Positions 1-10,322 of a DNA stretch of 64,000 bases are shown in pieces (the stretch's first letter is position 1; each line of letters starts with the position of its first letter). Location of the stretch: the NCBI GenBank assembly GCA_015680685.1, contig MNCI01008863.1, positions 783,642-847,641 of the forward strand, read 5' to 3'. The notes beneath the pieces were generated by a model that saw only the letters and a program-made list of their open reading frames with translations, made no database searches and had not been told where the DNA came from. The stretch is from Gnetum montanum. Taxonomy: Eukaryota; Streptophyta; Gnetopsida; Gnetales; Gnetaceae. The position numbers were made by a program, and so were the translations under genes.

Positions 1-167
1 TCCACAGAGCGACGCTCTTCATCGCTGCGTTCTTCCTCTTGTGCTGGCTCCTCAGCTTGCTCGTCTTCTTTGTCCTCTTCCATTACCTAGATACAGTAAA
101 CATGTTAGCAAGAATAAGACTTAACAACATAATTAGAAAATGTAGACTTAGTCATGCATAAACTTAC

Positions 168-985
168 TTGCGATGGCCATGCTTCCGCAGCAAAGGGAAG
201 CTTGTCCAGGTCGGCCCACAGGTGCTTCATAATTTCCTCCTCAGATAGGTCTGACCACACATCATCTCCCAGGGCAGCTCCAGCCTTCACCTTCTCTTTC
301 TCTATGTCAGTCCAGCGAGGTGGGTTCGGGAAGAATGTAGGGACTGTAGTCTACCCCCCAGGGAGAGTCATCTCCCTTTCCGGGGACGCACTTACAGTCT
401 CCTGCTCTTCGAACTTCTTGAAGGCTTCGGAAGCTCCGATGACGTCTAGGAAAACTTCCAGAGATTGAGCCTTGACAGAAAAATCGCGATAAAGTTTATG
501 ATACGCAATGCTTTCTCGCTTATACAGATGTTTGTGGTCCTTTTCCTTCTGCCCCCACTCTTGCACGCTTGCACAATAGTCCCTCCAATCCTGGCTTTTC
601 TGAGCTAGGAGCTCTATCTGCATCCGCTGCTCTATCAACGCTTGACTGGTTTGCACGTAATTTTTGATGGCGGTCCAATAACGGGAGTAGTCGATAACAG
701 CGGTACACCAGTCTTCATTGCCCGTCTCCCGTGCCTGTAGGAATTCGCACCGTGATCTTAGGTCTCCGACCTCTTTGGTCAATGACTCAATCCTCTGCTC
801 TGACCTCTGCAGCCTTTTCCATATATTTTCATTTACGCCCCTACCCTCCCATAAGGAGCATGTCGAACGTAACACACATTTACGCATTTCCTCATAAATG
901 TGACGTGGCACGGCTGCCCCATCGGATGGAGGCTTCACTACGTCCAAATCAATGGGCTCTGTGGGATCCCATCGGAGGTGAGCTT
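168..985 (-). CDS. Exon 7: coiled-coil region
   Basis: The exon begins after acceptor TTAG at 987-986 and ends at donor 167 (GTAAGT). It encodes an Arg/Glu/Gln-rich helical stretch (for example KRLQRSEQRIESLTKEVGDL), typical of a coiled coil of roughly 120 residues. After a single TAG at 351-353 the frame continues without shift into an acidic segment (DDVWSDLSEEEIMKHLW). The next exon (86-1) is very acidic (EEDKEDEQAEEP) and leaves the window. Coiled-coil tails also end the ORFs at 15238, 21445 and 45670, which is part of the reason for grouping these genes. Confidence 0.55.
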
Positions 986-1583
986 CTAACAAAAAAAAAT
1001 CATCAATATTGGTAACACATTACCACTGTATAATATCGCAAACTCATTACAACCATAGCATACCAGCTCCAGGTTCGACGCGCTCGAGGCGCTCGATCAT
1101 ATCACTGACAATGCCTTCCATGAAGGGAAACTTGTCAGGAAAGTCTCTCCACGCTCTACTCACAGCGATGGACGTGGATACATCCTCTTCTCCTGTAGCG
1201 TAGTCAAGTTAGAAACTTTAATTATTAATAGCATTCTGCAAAATTCCTAACACGTTTATTACCTCTACCGGTGACAGCGGTGACTTCGTCGACGTCTTTC
1301 GCCTCCTTTTCCTCTTCATGCACATAAGTCTATCTGTCGCTGGTTCTAGTAACTGGGGCCTCCTCACGCACAGGGGTCTGTGCGCAGCTTACTCTAACAG
1401 CTGGGGCCTCTTCTTCTAAAACTGAGACCCCTTCCCCATGACTTAGTACCACTGCCCTTGTTGCAGGGGTCAGCTGCTCTGTAATTCTCACTGGTCATAT
1501 CATAATACATTTAATATATCATTCCAAATATACTAAGTAAACATTGCGTAATACAGTTTTCAATACATCTCCTTCACGCTTAC

Positions 1584-2681
1584 CAGGCGGACGCTTACTC
1601 CGCTGAACTCTGACCGCCACAGTTCGACCCGTGCCACTCCCAGGCTCCGCAGACGCCTTGGCTATACAGAGCCTTTTACGCCGAGCTGCAGGTTCTACAA
1701 TTTCTTCCGCCAGGCATTTCCCTCATGAGGCATCACCGGTGTAAGTAGGCATTATCCCGCCTACACTGTCGAGGCCTCGCACTCAAGGCACCGCCAACCC
1801 TTTGGTAGTTATAGACAATGACTCCCCGATGCCTTCCGGCGGATCCTGCCCATGGGTAGTGCTGAGGATATGGGTAATCCAAGGTTTGGATAGCTGGTCT
1901 TGGTCTTGTTGCACCCAGACCCCATCCCTTCGGACGACCAAAAACTCAGCAAAACGCTGAAGGTAAGCTATGTAGAAGGCGTAATGCACATTGAAACAAG
2001 ACTCAAGCTTCTTGCGAAGCTTGACCATCTCATTGCGCAGTCCCTTAGCAAAATAGCTTGCCCAATTGAACTAGGTCCCTTCTTCCAGGACCTCCTACAT
2101 GATACGGGTCTATTTTATAGAAAAGAACTTTCCTTGCGAGAGTGTTTTGGGGAAGGCCCGAGCCCGAAAAAGGGGATAAATTGTCTTGGCGACACCCAGT
2201 TTGAATCTTTCGCAAGGAAACCATTTAGGCTCCTTCCGGACTCTTACCCACTCCTCTAGCCATTTCTGGCAATCGAGACTCCTCTTCGCCTTCTCATCTA
2301 TGGAAAGGCCGTCAGAGGGGATGCCAAAAAGGTCATCGAAGAGCTCAGCGTCAATATCAAAACTTACACGCACGTTATGCACGTGCGTGCAAAAACGCTC
2401 TACCTTTTCGTTGAAGGAGTTGACCAGGGTTAGCATTTCACTTGTGGGGACATCAGGGGTTGCGGCTAAAAATAGGTGCATTAGCCTTGCTTCTCGGATC
2501 TTGGTGGTCATCACAACTGGGGCCGCCGTGTGGCCGAGCCAACGTTGGGCGTCCTTGATGTCACCGTAGCGGAAGAGAATGGTATTCGCCTTGCGGTCGG
2601 AAATCGTAAGAGTAATCTCCCAGGATTCCCTGACTGAACAGCGTGAAACACTGGTCAAACGAAAATCCATATTACGCAACG
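1584..2681 (-). CDS. Exon 4: domain resembling plant transposon-associated ORF proteins
   Basis: This 1098-nt exon reads in one frame with three TAG and two TGA stops. The translated part has VSFDIDAELFDDLFGIPSDG, then WLEEW, KLGVAKTIYPLF, NWASYFAKGLRNEM and FNVHYAFYIAYLQRF. The order (a short 'F-x-I...LF-x-IP' start, a Trp-rich spacer, a K-x-x-x-x-x-x-P/F segment, then an amphipathic helix before Leu/Tyr-rich sequence) parallels the domain in the ORFs at 15238, 21445 and 45670. I therefore treat them as the same broad family, the 'putative plant transposon protein' type domain associated with plant retroelements. The resemblance is distant and judged by eye. The exon ends at donor 1583 after a basic, Arg/Lys-rich tail. 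Confidence 0.45.
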
Positions 2682-2732
2682 CTCACAATGTATAGCTACA
2701 CCACGCAACAACAGAATACGCAGTAGTCTTAC

Positions 2733-3542
2733 CAGATCCAAATGGTAAAGGAAAGGACGGAAGGTTCCTCTGCACGTCCTCAACGGTAAGGGGCAGATCC
2801 AGGGTCCAGTCATCATTTAGCCACCCGAGCTTCTGGCAATTCTCAAAAGACTCAGCATAGCGGGTGGGGTACTCATGCATGTCGAAGCCAATTTGGCCCA
2901 TCACACCGGCGTGTATGTTGCTAGTTGAGGTGAACGCCTTTATTGCTGTTTCGGTCCACGACAACGTATCACCATCCCCAACTAACCTGTTTTCATGGAT
3001 AAAAAACCTGTACCATACCACATAGATTTATCTTACGCTTTACAAAACTTAGACAATAGACATGTAACAATATAGGCAACACAATTGCTTACCCGCCTGA
3101 GTAGTACACAGTGCCTGGTGGGTTCTGAAAGTAGGCCGAGACATGGCGAGCCACAAATAGAGTGTTATATGCATGATAGCAACTAAACTGGGCCATCTTC
3201 CAGATCCAGTTTAAACGCCTCAAACCTCGGGCGCTAAGTTCTCGGTCCTTGGGATGACCAGTGTCGATGGCTCTGTCTGTCAGGAAAGCCAGGATCCCTT
3301 GTGCAGAACCCACCAAGAGGTGCTCCAGAATGGCATCGGCAATATCACCGGACAAATTAGACCATACAATGACGCTGTAGTTGCGCAGTAAGAACTGCAG
3401 AAACTCCAGCGCACCCCTTCGAAACCATATGGCCTTCCCATGCAACCACGTTTGCGGGGGAGGGACATTGGGTACGATGGGGTTTATCCAACACAAAACT
3501 CCAACAATATCCAAGACAATCAAAATAGGCTTTAACGTAACG
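2733..3542 (-). CDS. Exons 2-3: FCP1/NIF-like HAD phosphatase-type region, probably inactive
   Basis: Exon 2 (3542-3093) and exon 3 (3007-2733) encode a stretch that begins with hydrophobic strand PILIVLD, followed by IVGVLCW, then WFRRGALEFLQFLLRNYSV and VIVWSN. This order matches FCP1/NLI-interacting-factor-like HAD domains: motif I has D-x-D/N-G and motif II ends in a Ser or Thr. Here the first Asp of motif I is present, but the second acidic or polar position is Val (LDIVG). The later Asp-Asp motif expected near 'NTLLIDDS' is replaced by NTLFVARH. I infer a pseudophosphatase fold. The assignment rests on motif spacing only; a structure or profile search would settle it. Confidence 0.45.
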
Positions 3543-3930
3543 CTGTATAGAAAACCCAATACATAAATCAACGTCTAGATTTACATTTGCATGACTAATA
3601 CAGAAAACCTACAAACTACGCCTAGTTATCCATATCGAAATTGCCCAAACCCTTGCAACAGCGCAAGGTTTGTCCCTAACAACGGCGATAGACGCAACCC
3701 CATCAAACCCTCGCCTTAACCCGAGGTCCATAATTTGAAATCTGTATTTACGCAAGAAATACTACCAAAAATAGACACTAAAACAACATAAGCATGCAAA
3801 GAATGTCCTACCGGTTCAAAGGCGTAGGGTCACACACTTTAGCCACCGCCTGCGAAACACACTCCAGATTTCCTTGCACCTCATCGATTTTGGCCAATTT
3901 TGCATTCTTCCTTTTGATTTTAGGTGCCAT

Positions 3931-4355
3931 TGTAACAGCCTCAGAACTTTCGCAGCTTCACTTCTTCAATTCTTCACAAACTACACGCTCCACTCTTCTG
4001 CTCCTTCTCCTCTCGCTTAGCAACAGCTAGGAATTTGAATTCACGATAGCCAGCAGCCCGTTCTCACTGAAAACCACTTACTTATATGCGAGAATCACCG
4101 ACTTGATATCCGATTTCAGCGGGACTTTCCTAAAACGGAACCCAAAAATCAAGATATTAATGCGGCAGATATCGCATGCACCACTATTTGAAATGACATT
4201 AAACTACCACATCTTATCGTCTCGTAATCGGATAGCATTAATTATAGCCTGTTTACAATATTCAAAATTCTGTTAGCTTTCCACGTTCGACAACATCACG
4301 TCATGATTTCTCCTAATTAGTTACACATTTGGCGATTTTGCAGGACAATTCGCAA
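3931..4355. promoter_or_regulatory. Divergent intergenic region between the spliced gene and pol
   Basis: These 425 bp separate ATG 3930 (minus) from ATG 4356 (plus) and contain no long ORF. A likely 3' splice site (GATTTTGCAG, ending 4342) lies just before the pol ATG, so pol may be translated from a spliced RNA. No convincing TATA box is seen for either gene. The second Tat-lineage element has a similar 482-bp divergent gap at 62467-62948. The promoter role is inference. Confidence 0.35.
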
Positions 4356-5640
4356 ATGGACGCAACATTTTCAGCACCTCTAACTTTGACAGGCCCATAC
4401 GAGAGGATAGTTAGGCAATTCAACCCTACGCTAGTAGAAATTAACCCTCCCTTTGACGACATAACCATAGCCACATCGGAAACGTCCCCGGAATGGCCAG
4501 AATAGTCGACGCGCATGCTAGACCTGGAGGGTGGGGACATAACCGAAGACCCCCTCAATGAGGTTTCTATAGTTACGCATAAGGGTGAAGCCAAAACGCT
4601 TAAAGTTAGTTCTTTGCTAGACCAGAAAATGCACAATTCTATAAAACAGGTCCTGCAAGACAACATCGCAGTATTTGCATGGTCATACGAAGATATGCTG
4701 GGACTAGATCCTAGGTTAATCCAGCATAACATAATCTTAGACCCGCAGATTAAAGCAGTTAGGCAAAAGGTACAAAAAATCAAGCCAGAAATCGCGCTAG
4801 CCGTGCGTGATGAGATCACTAAGCTGTATCAGGCTGGTTTCATCCATGCAGTCGACTACTTGGATTGGGTATCTAACATTGTAGTCATCCCAAAAAAGAC
4901 CGGAAGCATACGCATCTGCATAGACTTCCGAGATTTGAACAAGGCCACGATCAAAGATAACTTCCCACTACCGAGTATCGACCAACTAGTCGATACGACA
5001 ATTGGGCATGCGCTGCTGTCCTTCATGGATGGCTTTTCGGGCTATAACCAGATTCGCATCAACCCAGAACATCAATTAACCACAACGTTCATGATGCCCT
5101 GGGGCACCTTTTGCTACACCATGATGCCTTTTGGTCTAAAAAATGCCAGAGCAACGTATCAACGAGCCATGACATATATCTTTAGCGACTACCTCTTAGG
5201 GCGACTGAATGACTATGTTGACAATATAGCTGTCAAGTCTTTAAAGTCAGAGGATCATTCAGAAGACCTGGAGTTAGTCCTCAAAAGATGCTCCAAATAC
5301 GAGCTCCGGCTTAAGCCAAAGAAGTGCGTATTCGGAGTCAAAACCGGATGCATGCTGGGGTTTGTGGTGTCGGAAATTGGCATACGAGTTGATCCTGATA
5401 AGGTCAAAGCCATTGTCGAATTAACACCTCCCACAGACCTCAAGCAATTACACAGGTTACAAGGACGATTACAGTTTATACGCCAGTTCATCTCGAGATT
5501 AACCGACAAGCTATACCCTATGCAACATTTGCTTAAAAAGGGGGTTAATTTCGAATGGACGGAAGATTGCCAGCGCGCGTTTAACAGCCTAAAACAAGAA
5601 CTTCAACACATACCGACAATTTCCCACCACAAAAAGATCT
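4356..5640 (+). pseudogene. pol, reverse transcriptase part (element 1)
   Basis: The frame from ATG 4356 is open apart from TAG at 4503-4505. It contains a conserved RT series: FAWSYEDMLGLDP, then DWVSNIVVIPKK, RICIDFRDLNKAT, DGFSGYNQIRI and MPFGLKNARATYQ. The catalytic box reads YVDN (5214-5225) instead of the usual YxDD, so the second metal-binding Asp is lost, as expected from a G to A change. The element 2 pol starts at the equivalent place with a similar N-terminus (ATG 62466), which supports 4356 as the real start. A one-base shift near 5640 moves the frame into RNase H. No protease domain precedes it. Confidence 0.85.
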
Positions 5641-6667
5641 ACCGTTTTACATTTAGCTCGCGACTTCGGACGTAGCGTTAGCAGCATTACTTTGTCAAAG
5701 GAGGGATGATGGGTTGGAAGTGCCCATCTACTACTTGAGTCATGCTCTATATGTGTACGAAACGAGGTACAACAAAGTAGAGCGTAACTGCCTAGCATTA
5801 GTATTTACGCTCAAAAAGTGTAGACATTACCTGTTCTGTAGCCAAGTTAACATCGTCTGTAAAAATAACATCCTTAGGACCATTACGCACAATTTATACG
5901 AGAGTAGCAGAATAGCTCGCTGGAAGGCTATCACAGCAGAATTTGATCTACATTATGTTGGCCAATCTTCTATGAAAGGCCAAGCAATAGCTGACCAGTT
6001 AGTAACGTCACCTATTGACAGTCAGGCAACCATAGAGCCTGAGTTTCCAGATGAACATGTACATAGTTTAAGCCCTGTCTTAATAGGCCTTGAGGCGACG
6101 TTGTATTTCGACGGAGCTTCAACCGCTAAAGGTGGCAGCGCTGCCACCGTTATTACGCTATCACCTGAGGATGTGCATCTCCACACTTATCGTTTGACCT
6201 TCCCCTGTATGAACAATGTGGTAGGGTACGAGGGGCTCCTCAGAGGATTACTAGCTGCCAGCGAACTTGATGTTCGACACTTGCCAGTTAGGGGTGATTC
6301 GATGCTCGTCATCAATCAGATGACAGGAGTCTACGCTTGCAAAGCTGTACATCTACAGACCTACTGCGATATGGCTAAAGATCTTCTGAAAAAATTCGCA
6401 ACCATCGATGCCCAACACGTGCCACGAACCGATAATACACTGGCCGATGCACTGGCTACGCTGGCCTTAAACGTGCCCTCACATCTGCTCGACACTTGTC
6501 CTGCTTTAATAACAGATTGTACATGTCCTATCGTTCAAACGGCGCAAATATCTTCCCTTCTCGAAGAAAGCACGCCGGAATGGTATGACAACATTAAAAC
6601 TTACCTCTTACAGGGCGGACTACCACACGAATTGACACGCGCACAGAAAGATGCAATCCGCAAGTGA
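5641..6667 (+). pseudogene. pol, RNase H plus second (archaeal-like) RNase H domain (element 1)
   Basis: The first part has TSDVAL, then YYLSHAL and NKVERNCLALVF, the usual RNase H segment of Ty3/gypsy RT. After a linker, LYFDGASTAKGGSAA begins a second RNase H domain, ending in HVPRTDNTLADALA. This dual arrangement is characteristic of Tat-lineage elements. In the second domain the segment expected as NNVAEYEAL reads NNVVGYEGL, so the catalytic Glu appears changed to Gly. A TAG precedes LATSDV in the first domain, and the frame ends with TGA at 6665-6667; element 2 has His at that place. Confidence 0.8.
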
Positions 6668-7821
6668 GTTAGGCAGTACGTAATCATAGGAGACAGTACT
6701 CTTTGTAGACGCTCTTTTGATGGTGTGCTGCTTACTTGCGTTAACAAGGACCAAGCGCAGCGTATCGTTGGCGAGGTTCACGAGGGATTATGCGGAGGAC
6801 ACGTAGCACCACGGGTTATGGCTTCAAAAATTCGCCGCTTAGGGTACTACTGGCCATGCATGGAAAAAGATTACCTAGCAAAGGTTAAAACTTGCGACAC
6901 GTGTCAGCATCATGCAAATCTTATACACGTGTCACCTACAGAGTTACATACAACTCAGATAACATGGTCATTTCAAAGATGGGGACTAGACATTATAGGT
7001 CCCATCACACCGAAATCCTCCACAGGTCATAGCTTCATAATCACCGCCACTAAGTACTTCATGAAGTGGGTAGAAGCTATTCCTTTAAGGAAGATCACAT
7101 CTCAACAGATTTGACATTTTATCTTAGACAACATCGTAACCAGATTTGGTCTCCCGATGACTATCGTGACCGACAATGGGCCACAGTTTAGTAGCACGAA
7201 AACCAAGTCCTTCTGTGATAGCCTTGGCATTAGACAATATTTTTCCTCGCCCTACTACCTGCAAGCGAATGGTCAAGCTGAAGAAACAAACAAAGTCATC
7301 ATCAATCTGCTCAAGAAAATGCTCGACAGTAATAAGAGACAGTGACACGAAAAGATCCTCTATGTGCTATGGGCATATTGCACTACATGTAGGACTGCTA
7401 CAGACAGTACGCCCTATAGCCTAGTTTACGGATCCGAGGTGGTGCTGCTCCTCGAGTTGCAAATCCCTTCTCTGAGAATGGTCCTCTCCACGATTATAAA
7501 TGAGGCTCAACACACCGAGTCTCAATCATGGATTTGGATTCAGTAGAAGAGAAGCGGATACAGACGCTTGATACAATTGAAAAGTATCAAGACAAGCAGA
7601 GGCAAAAGCATCGTCACAATCTTCAGCAGCATCCGATCAAGAAAGGGGATTTAGTTCTCAAGGCTGTTCGTGAACCAGTAGGCAAATTATCTGCAAACTG
7701 GGAGGCTCCTTTCTTGGTGACTGATGCGTACAGCAACGGAGCATTCAAGTTAGCGGATGTCGACGGCAACCAGTTACCAAACCCTATCAATCACATATAT
7801 CTGAAGTGGTACTACATATAG
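6668..7821 (+). pseudogene. pol, integrase part (element 1)
   Basis: The zinc-binding start (HEGLCGGH, then CDTCQHH) is followed by the catalytic core with WGLDIIGPIT, TIVTDNGPQFSS and GQAEE, so the D, D and E positions are all visible. The C-terminal part has KGDLVLKAVREPVGKLSANW and ends LKWYYI with TAG at 7819-7821. TGA stops lie after SQQI (about 7112) and after NKRQ (about 7343), and a frameshift lies near 7530. The second TGA sits where Trp is expected (element 2 has RWHEQ), consistent with TGG to TGA decay. Integrase would insert the cDNA copy into the genome. Confidence 0.85.
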
Positions 7822-7849
7822 TTGCATCTCCAGTGTGAATATCAGGTAT

Positions 7850-8345
7850 GGCAACACCATCGTCCGCTACGATGTTAAACTGGCAACAAACGTCCGCTAT
7901 GACGTAAAACTGGCATACTCTTCACGCATCCGCCATGATGCTAAACTGGTACTGACCGTCCACCACGACGTAAAACTGGCAAGTTGTGACCGTCCGCTAC
8001 GACGTAAAACTGGCAATGTTGTACAGGTCTGCCAAGACGAAAAATTGGTATCTTTTGCACGCGTCCGCCACGACGCTAAGCTGGCACGGGCTGTCTGTCA
8101 TGACATAAAACTGACAAAAGGTAAGTAACCGTCTGCTGAGACGTAAAACCAGCACAGACTTGTCCTTGGGTCATGACGTGAAACTGACATCCATAGCATG
8201 GTCTGCTGAGACCTTAAATCAGCCCCGCCATCGTCCGCTACAACGTAAAACTAGCATTTCTCGGTCTGCCCAGACTCTAAACTGGGACCATGGTCTGTTG
8301 AGACTTAAAACCAGCAACGACAGTCTACCAGGACTTAAAACTGGA
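7850..8345 (+). repeat. Short tandem array with GTC-N6-GAC units after pol
   Basis: About 15 imperfect units of 28-40 bp follow the pol stop. Each has a GTC-N6-GAC core (for example GTCCGCTACGAC), then usually GTAAAACTGG. The six central bases vary (CGCTAC, CGCCAC, TGCTGA, TGCCCA), while the GTC/GAC arms are mostly kept. The first eight units are also open in one frame and would read as repeats of R-x-D-V-K-L-A. Element 2 has a matching array at 58620-58985 on its own strand. Hypervariable tandem arrays between pol and the 3' LTR are known in Tat-lineage elements. Confidence 0.8.
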
Positions 8346-9495
8346 ACTTACAGGCTGCCATCATCCAAATCAAGCGAGCGTAATCATCCCTATGTAGCTT
8401 CACGCCAAGCGGGGTGGGATATTGGGACAATCCCAGCGTCGCTACCCCACCAGCATCCTACTGATTCCTCGGATGTGCCGACGGGCATACTATTGACCCC
8501 TCGGAGATACTGTCACCATGCCCAGTGCAGCGGTGGTACCTTTGAGAGGTTAGTTCCACCGCCCAAAGCCCCAAAGGCATTCCCATCAATTACGACTTTG
8601 GGGATCTCTGCTCATCATCGCTATCAGGCCCTGGCTTCACAGATTCATTTGGCTGGTTCTTTACATAACCAGTCAGGTGTGCCGAGTCTGATGATCTTTG
8701 ATAGCGATATGCTGGGCTGAGCGTCAAGGCTGAAGACTCTGGCCTCGTGCTATAGTTCCTCCTTCACAGCCCGATTACTTCATCTCACCTCTTTCGGCAC
8801 TCGTTTCAACAACCTCGCCTGTTGTTCGGACGAGCAATGGTATCCTATGTTTTCTTCTTTGGTTGCAGGTTACCCGCTTTGAAAATTTTGTCCAAAGGTG
8901 CATTCATCTGAGTGGTAAAGTACGAACAATGTTTTGAAATGGCTGCTCAGGTTAGCCTACCCACTTAGAAGCGTATCCCTCTTCACCTTATAATCCTACC
9001 CTTAGCTCCTACTTCGCTTCATACCTACCATCTGCTTCCTGTCCGCAAAAGCTACATACACAAGCACCCGTTTTCCACACTCGCATTGCAATCAAGTCCA
9101 TAAACTGACACAACGCAATTACATGTCATAGCAGAGACATCGCAAAAGTGACGCACTGTGCTCCTTTTGCAAGCATTCCTGCTATAGTCTCTAACAGAGA
9201 AATCTCAGACTGATGCGCTATGCTCGTCTGAAAGCATTCCTGTTAATACAAGTATGCATACGTTTCTGCATGTTCAACAAGCGTATTCCATACTTCTACC
9301 ATCTTGCTTCATTTGAGTCTTCCTCGAACCTGTTTCCTGCCACATCATCCTATCCCCCATAACCTCCAGTCTTGCTCTTCTATGTTGACAGGGCGACACT
9401 CGAATAACCATTGATGAACGCTGTTAGTGCTTTTGCCTCTCCGGTGTTACACATTCTTTGTCGACGCCTTTCGGGCAGGCCCACTAACCATCAAC
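8346..9495. other. 3' untranslated region of element 1, no gene seen
   Basis: This stretch lies between the tandem array and the polypurine tract. A frame is open to 8720 but has no recognisable domain and begins inside the repeats, so I do not call it. The sequence near 9440-9500 (with GTCGACGCC and CAAAGAGGGGCC) is recognisable in inverse orientation near element 2 at 57480-57540, which ties the two elements together. Confidence 0.6.
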
Positions 9496-9506
9496 AAAGA
9501 GGGGCC
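9496..9506 (+). other. Polypurine tract of element 1
   Basis: AAAGAGGGGCC sits directly before TGAAACACC, the presumed LTR start at 9509. The same 11 bases followed by TGAAACACC occur on the minus strand at 57493-57472 in element 2. The polypurine tract primes plus-strand DNA synthesis in reverse transcription. Confidence 0.75.
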
Positions 9507-9680
9507 ATTGAAACACCGTGGAAATTGCGAGTCGACCTCAGGCAAAGATTCGTGATTTAGGCACGAGTACATGACAGAATTCCAGAAAGAATAACAAGGC
9601 AGTGCAAGGCGAAGAGGCACATGGCATCAAGACTTCAGCTTCCCTTTACGAATTTCTTATCTTACTATGCTTTCCATCAT

Positions 9681-10190
9681 TTACGCTATAGCATGCAACA
9701 TAGCGTAATGACACTCAGCGAAATGTAGTCTGACATTAGAAGGCAGTTTACTTTAGCAGATTTGGCAAAGACTAAGGCCTAAACAGCGTAATATGCGACT
9801 TCTCGTGTATTTTGGCTAAGTCTTTTGTCCAAGGCCGAGTTTACGCTCAGTACGCACGACAGGGTAATGAGCGTCGAAAAAGTCAAAGAGAGACCAAAGA
9901 TGCATAGTAGATCAGCGCCTTTATTTCTTTAGATATTGGCCGCCTTACGCTCGTTACGCAACGCAGCGTGTGTCAGCGTAAGTCATCATCAAAATAATCA
10001 TTGCTTACGCTTCACTACGCCCGGTAGCGTAAACGAGCGTAAAGTAGCTTGAATCTATTGTCTTCATGCTTTATTACGCTCTTGTATGCGACGCAATGCG
10101 TACAAGCGTAATGTAGCCCAAAATCAACGGAGACATGCCCGACCCACATTTGTCACTCATACGCACAATACGCAGATGCGCATATTGTGT
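9681..10190. repeat. Array of TTACGCT/AGCGTAA hairpins in the element 1 LTR
   Basis: At least five inverted pairs occur in about 500 bp: TTACGCTA 9681-9688 with TAGCGTAA 9701-9708; ACGCTCA 9843-9849 with TGAGCGT 9868-9874; CTTACGCT 9944-9951 with AGCGTAAG 9975-9982; TTACGCT 10005-10011 with AGCGTAA 10036-10042; ATTACGCT 10073-10080 with AGCGTAAT 10105-10112. The last continues into a near-perfect 16-bp stem. A further pair, CACAAT/ATTGTG, lies near 10165-10190. The loops themselves hold more ACGC/GCGT. Confidence 0.85.
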
Positions 10191-10282
10191 GTAGATACGG
10201 GTCTCAACACAAGGGTGGTCAAGTCAGCGATCTTCCGAAAAGTTTGAAACACGTGTCATCACAGCTGTGCCTTCTCCACATA

Positions 10283-10322
10283 NNNNNNNNNNNNNNNNNN
10301 NNNNNNNNNNNNNNNNNNNNNN
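10283..10322. other. Run of 40 unknown bases
   Basis: The N run is an assembly gap. It falls in the LTR just downstream of a hairpin-rich stretch, which may have hindered sequencing or assembly. A single N also occurs at 14782. Confidence 0.95.

Larger units (their letters stand above)
1..3930 (-). pseudogene. Eight-exon gene with HAD-like, transposon-protein-like and coiled-coil regions (runs off left edge)
   Basis: Reading from ATG 3930 on the minus strand, eight exons can be joined with GT-AG introns: 3930-3812, 3542-3093, 3007-2733, 2681-1584, 1490-1269, 1192-1064, 985-168 and 86-1 (open at the edge). All seven joins keep the reading frame, giving about 1065 codons, which strongly supports a real spliced gene. 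I see no frameshift. I count seven in-frame stops: three TAG and two TGA in exon 4, one TAG in exon 5 and one TAG at 351-353 in exon 7. The product would have a basic N-terminus, an FCP1/NIF-like region, a middle domain resembling ORFs of plant retroelements, a coiled coil and an acidic tail. It starts 425 bp from the divergent pol at 4356, so I infer it is antisense cargo of that element. A host gene captured or flanked by the element is the alternative. Confidence 0.6.

Noticed and set aside
7850-8345. CRISPR-like array
   Set aside because: Units are degenerate and unevenly spaced, lie after a retroelement pol and occur in a eukaryotic context.
8160-8720. Open frame of 186 codons after the tandem array
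   Set aside because: It begins inside the repeats and its sequence is low in recognisable protein features; probably 3' UTR of the element.
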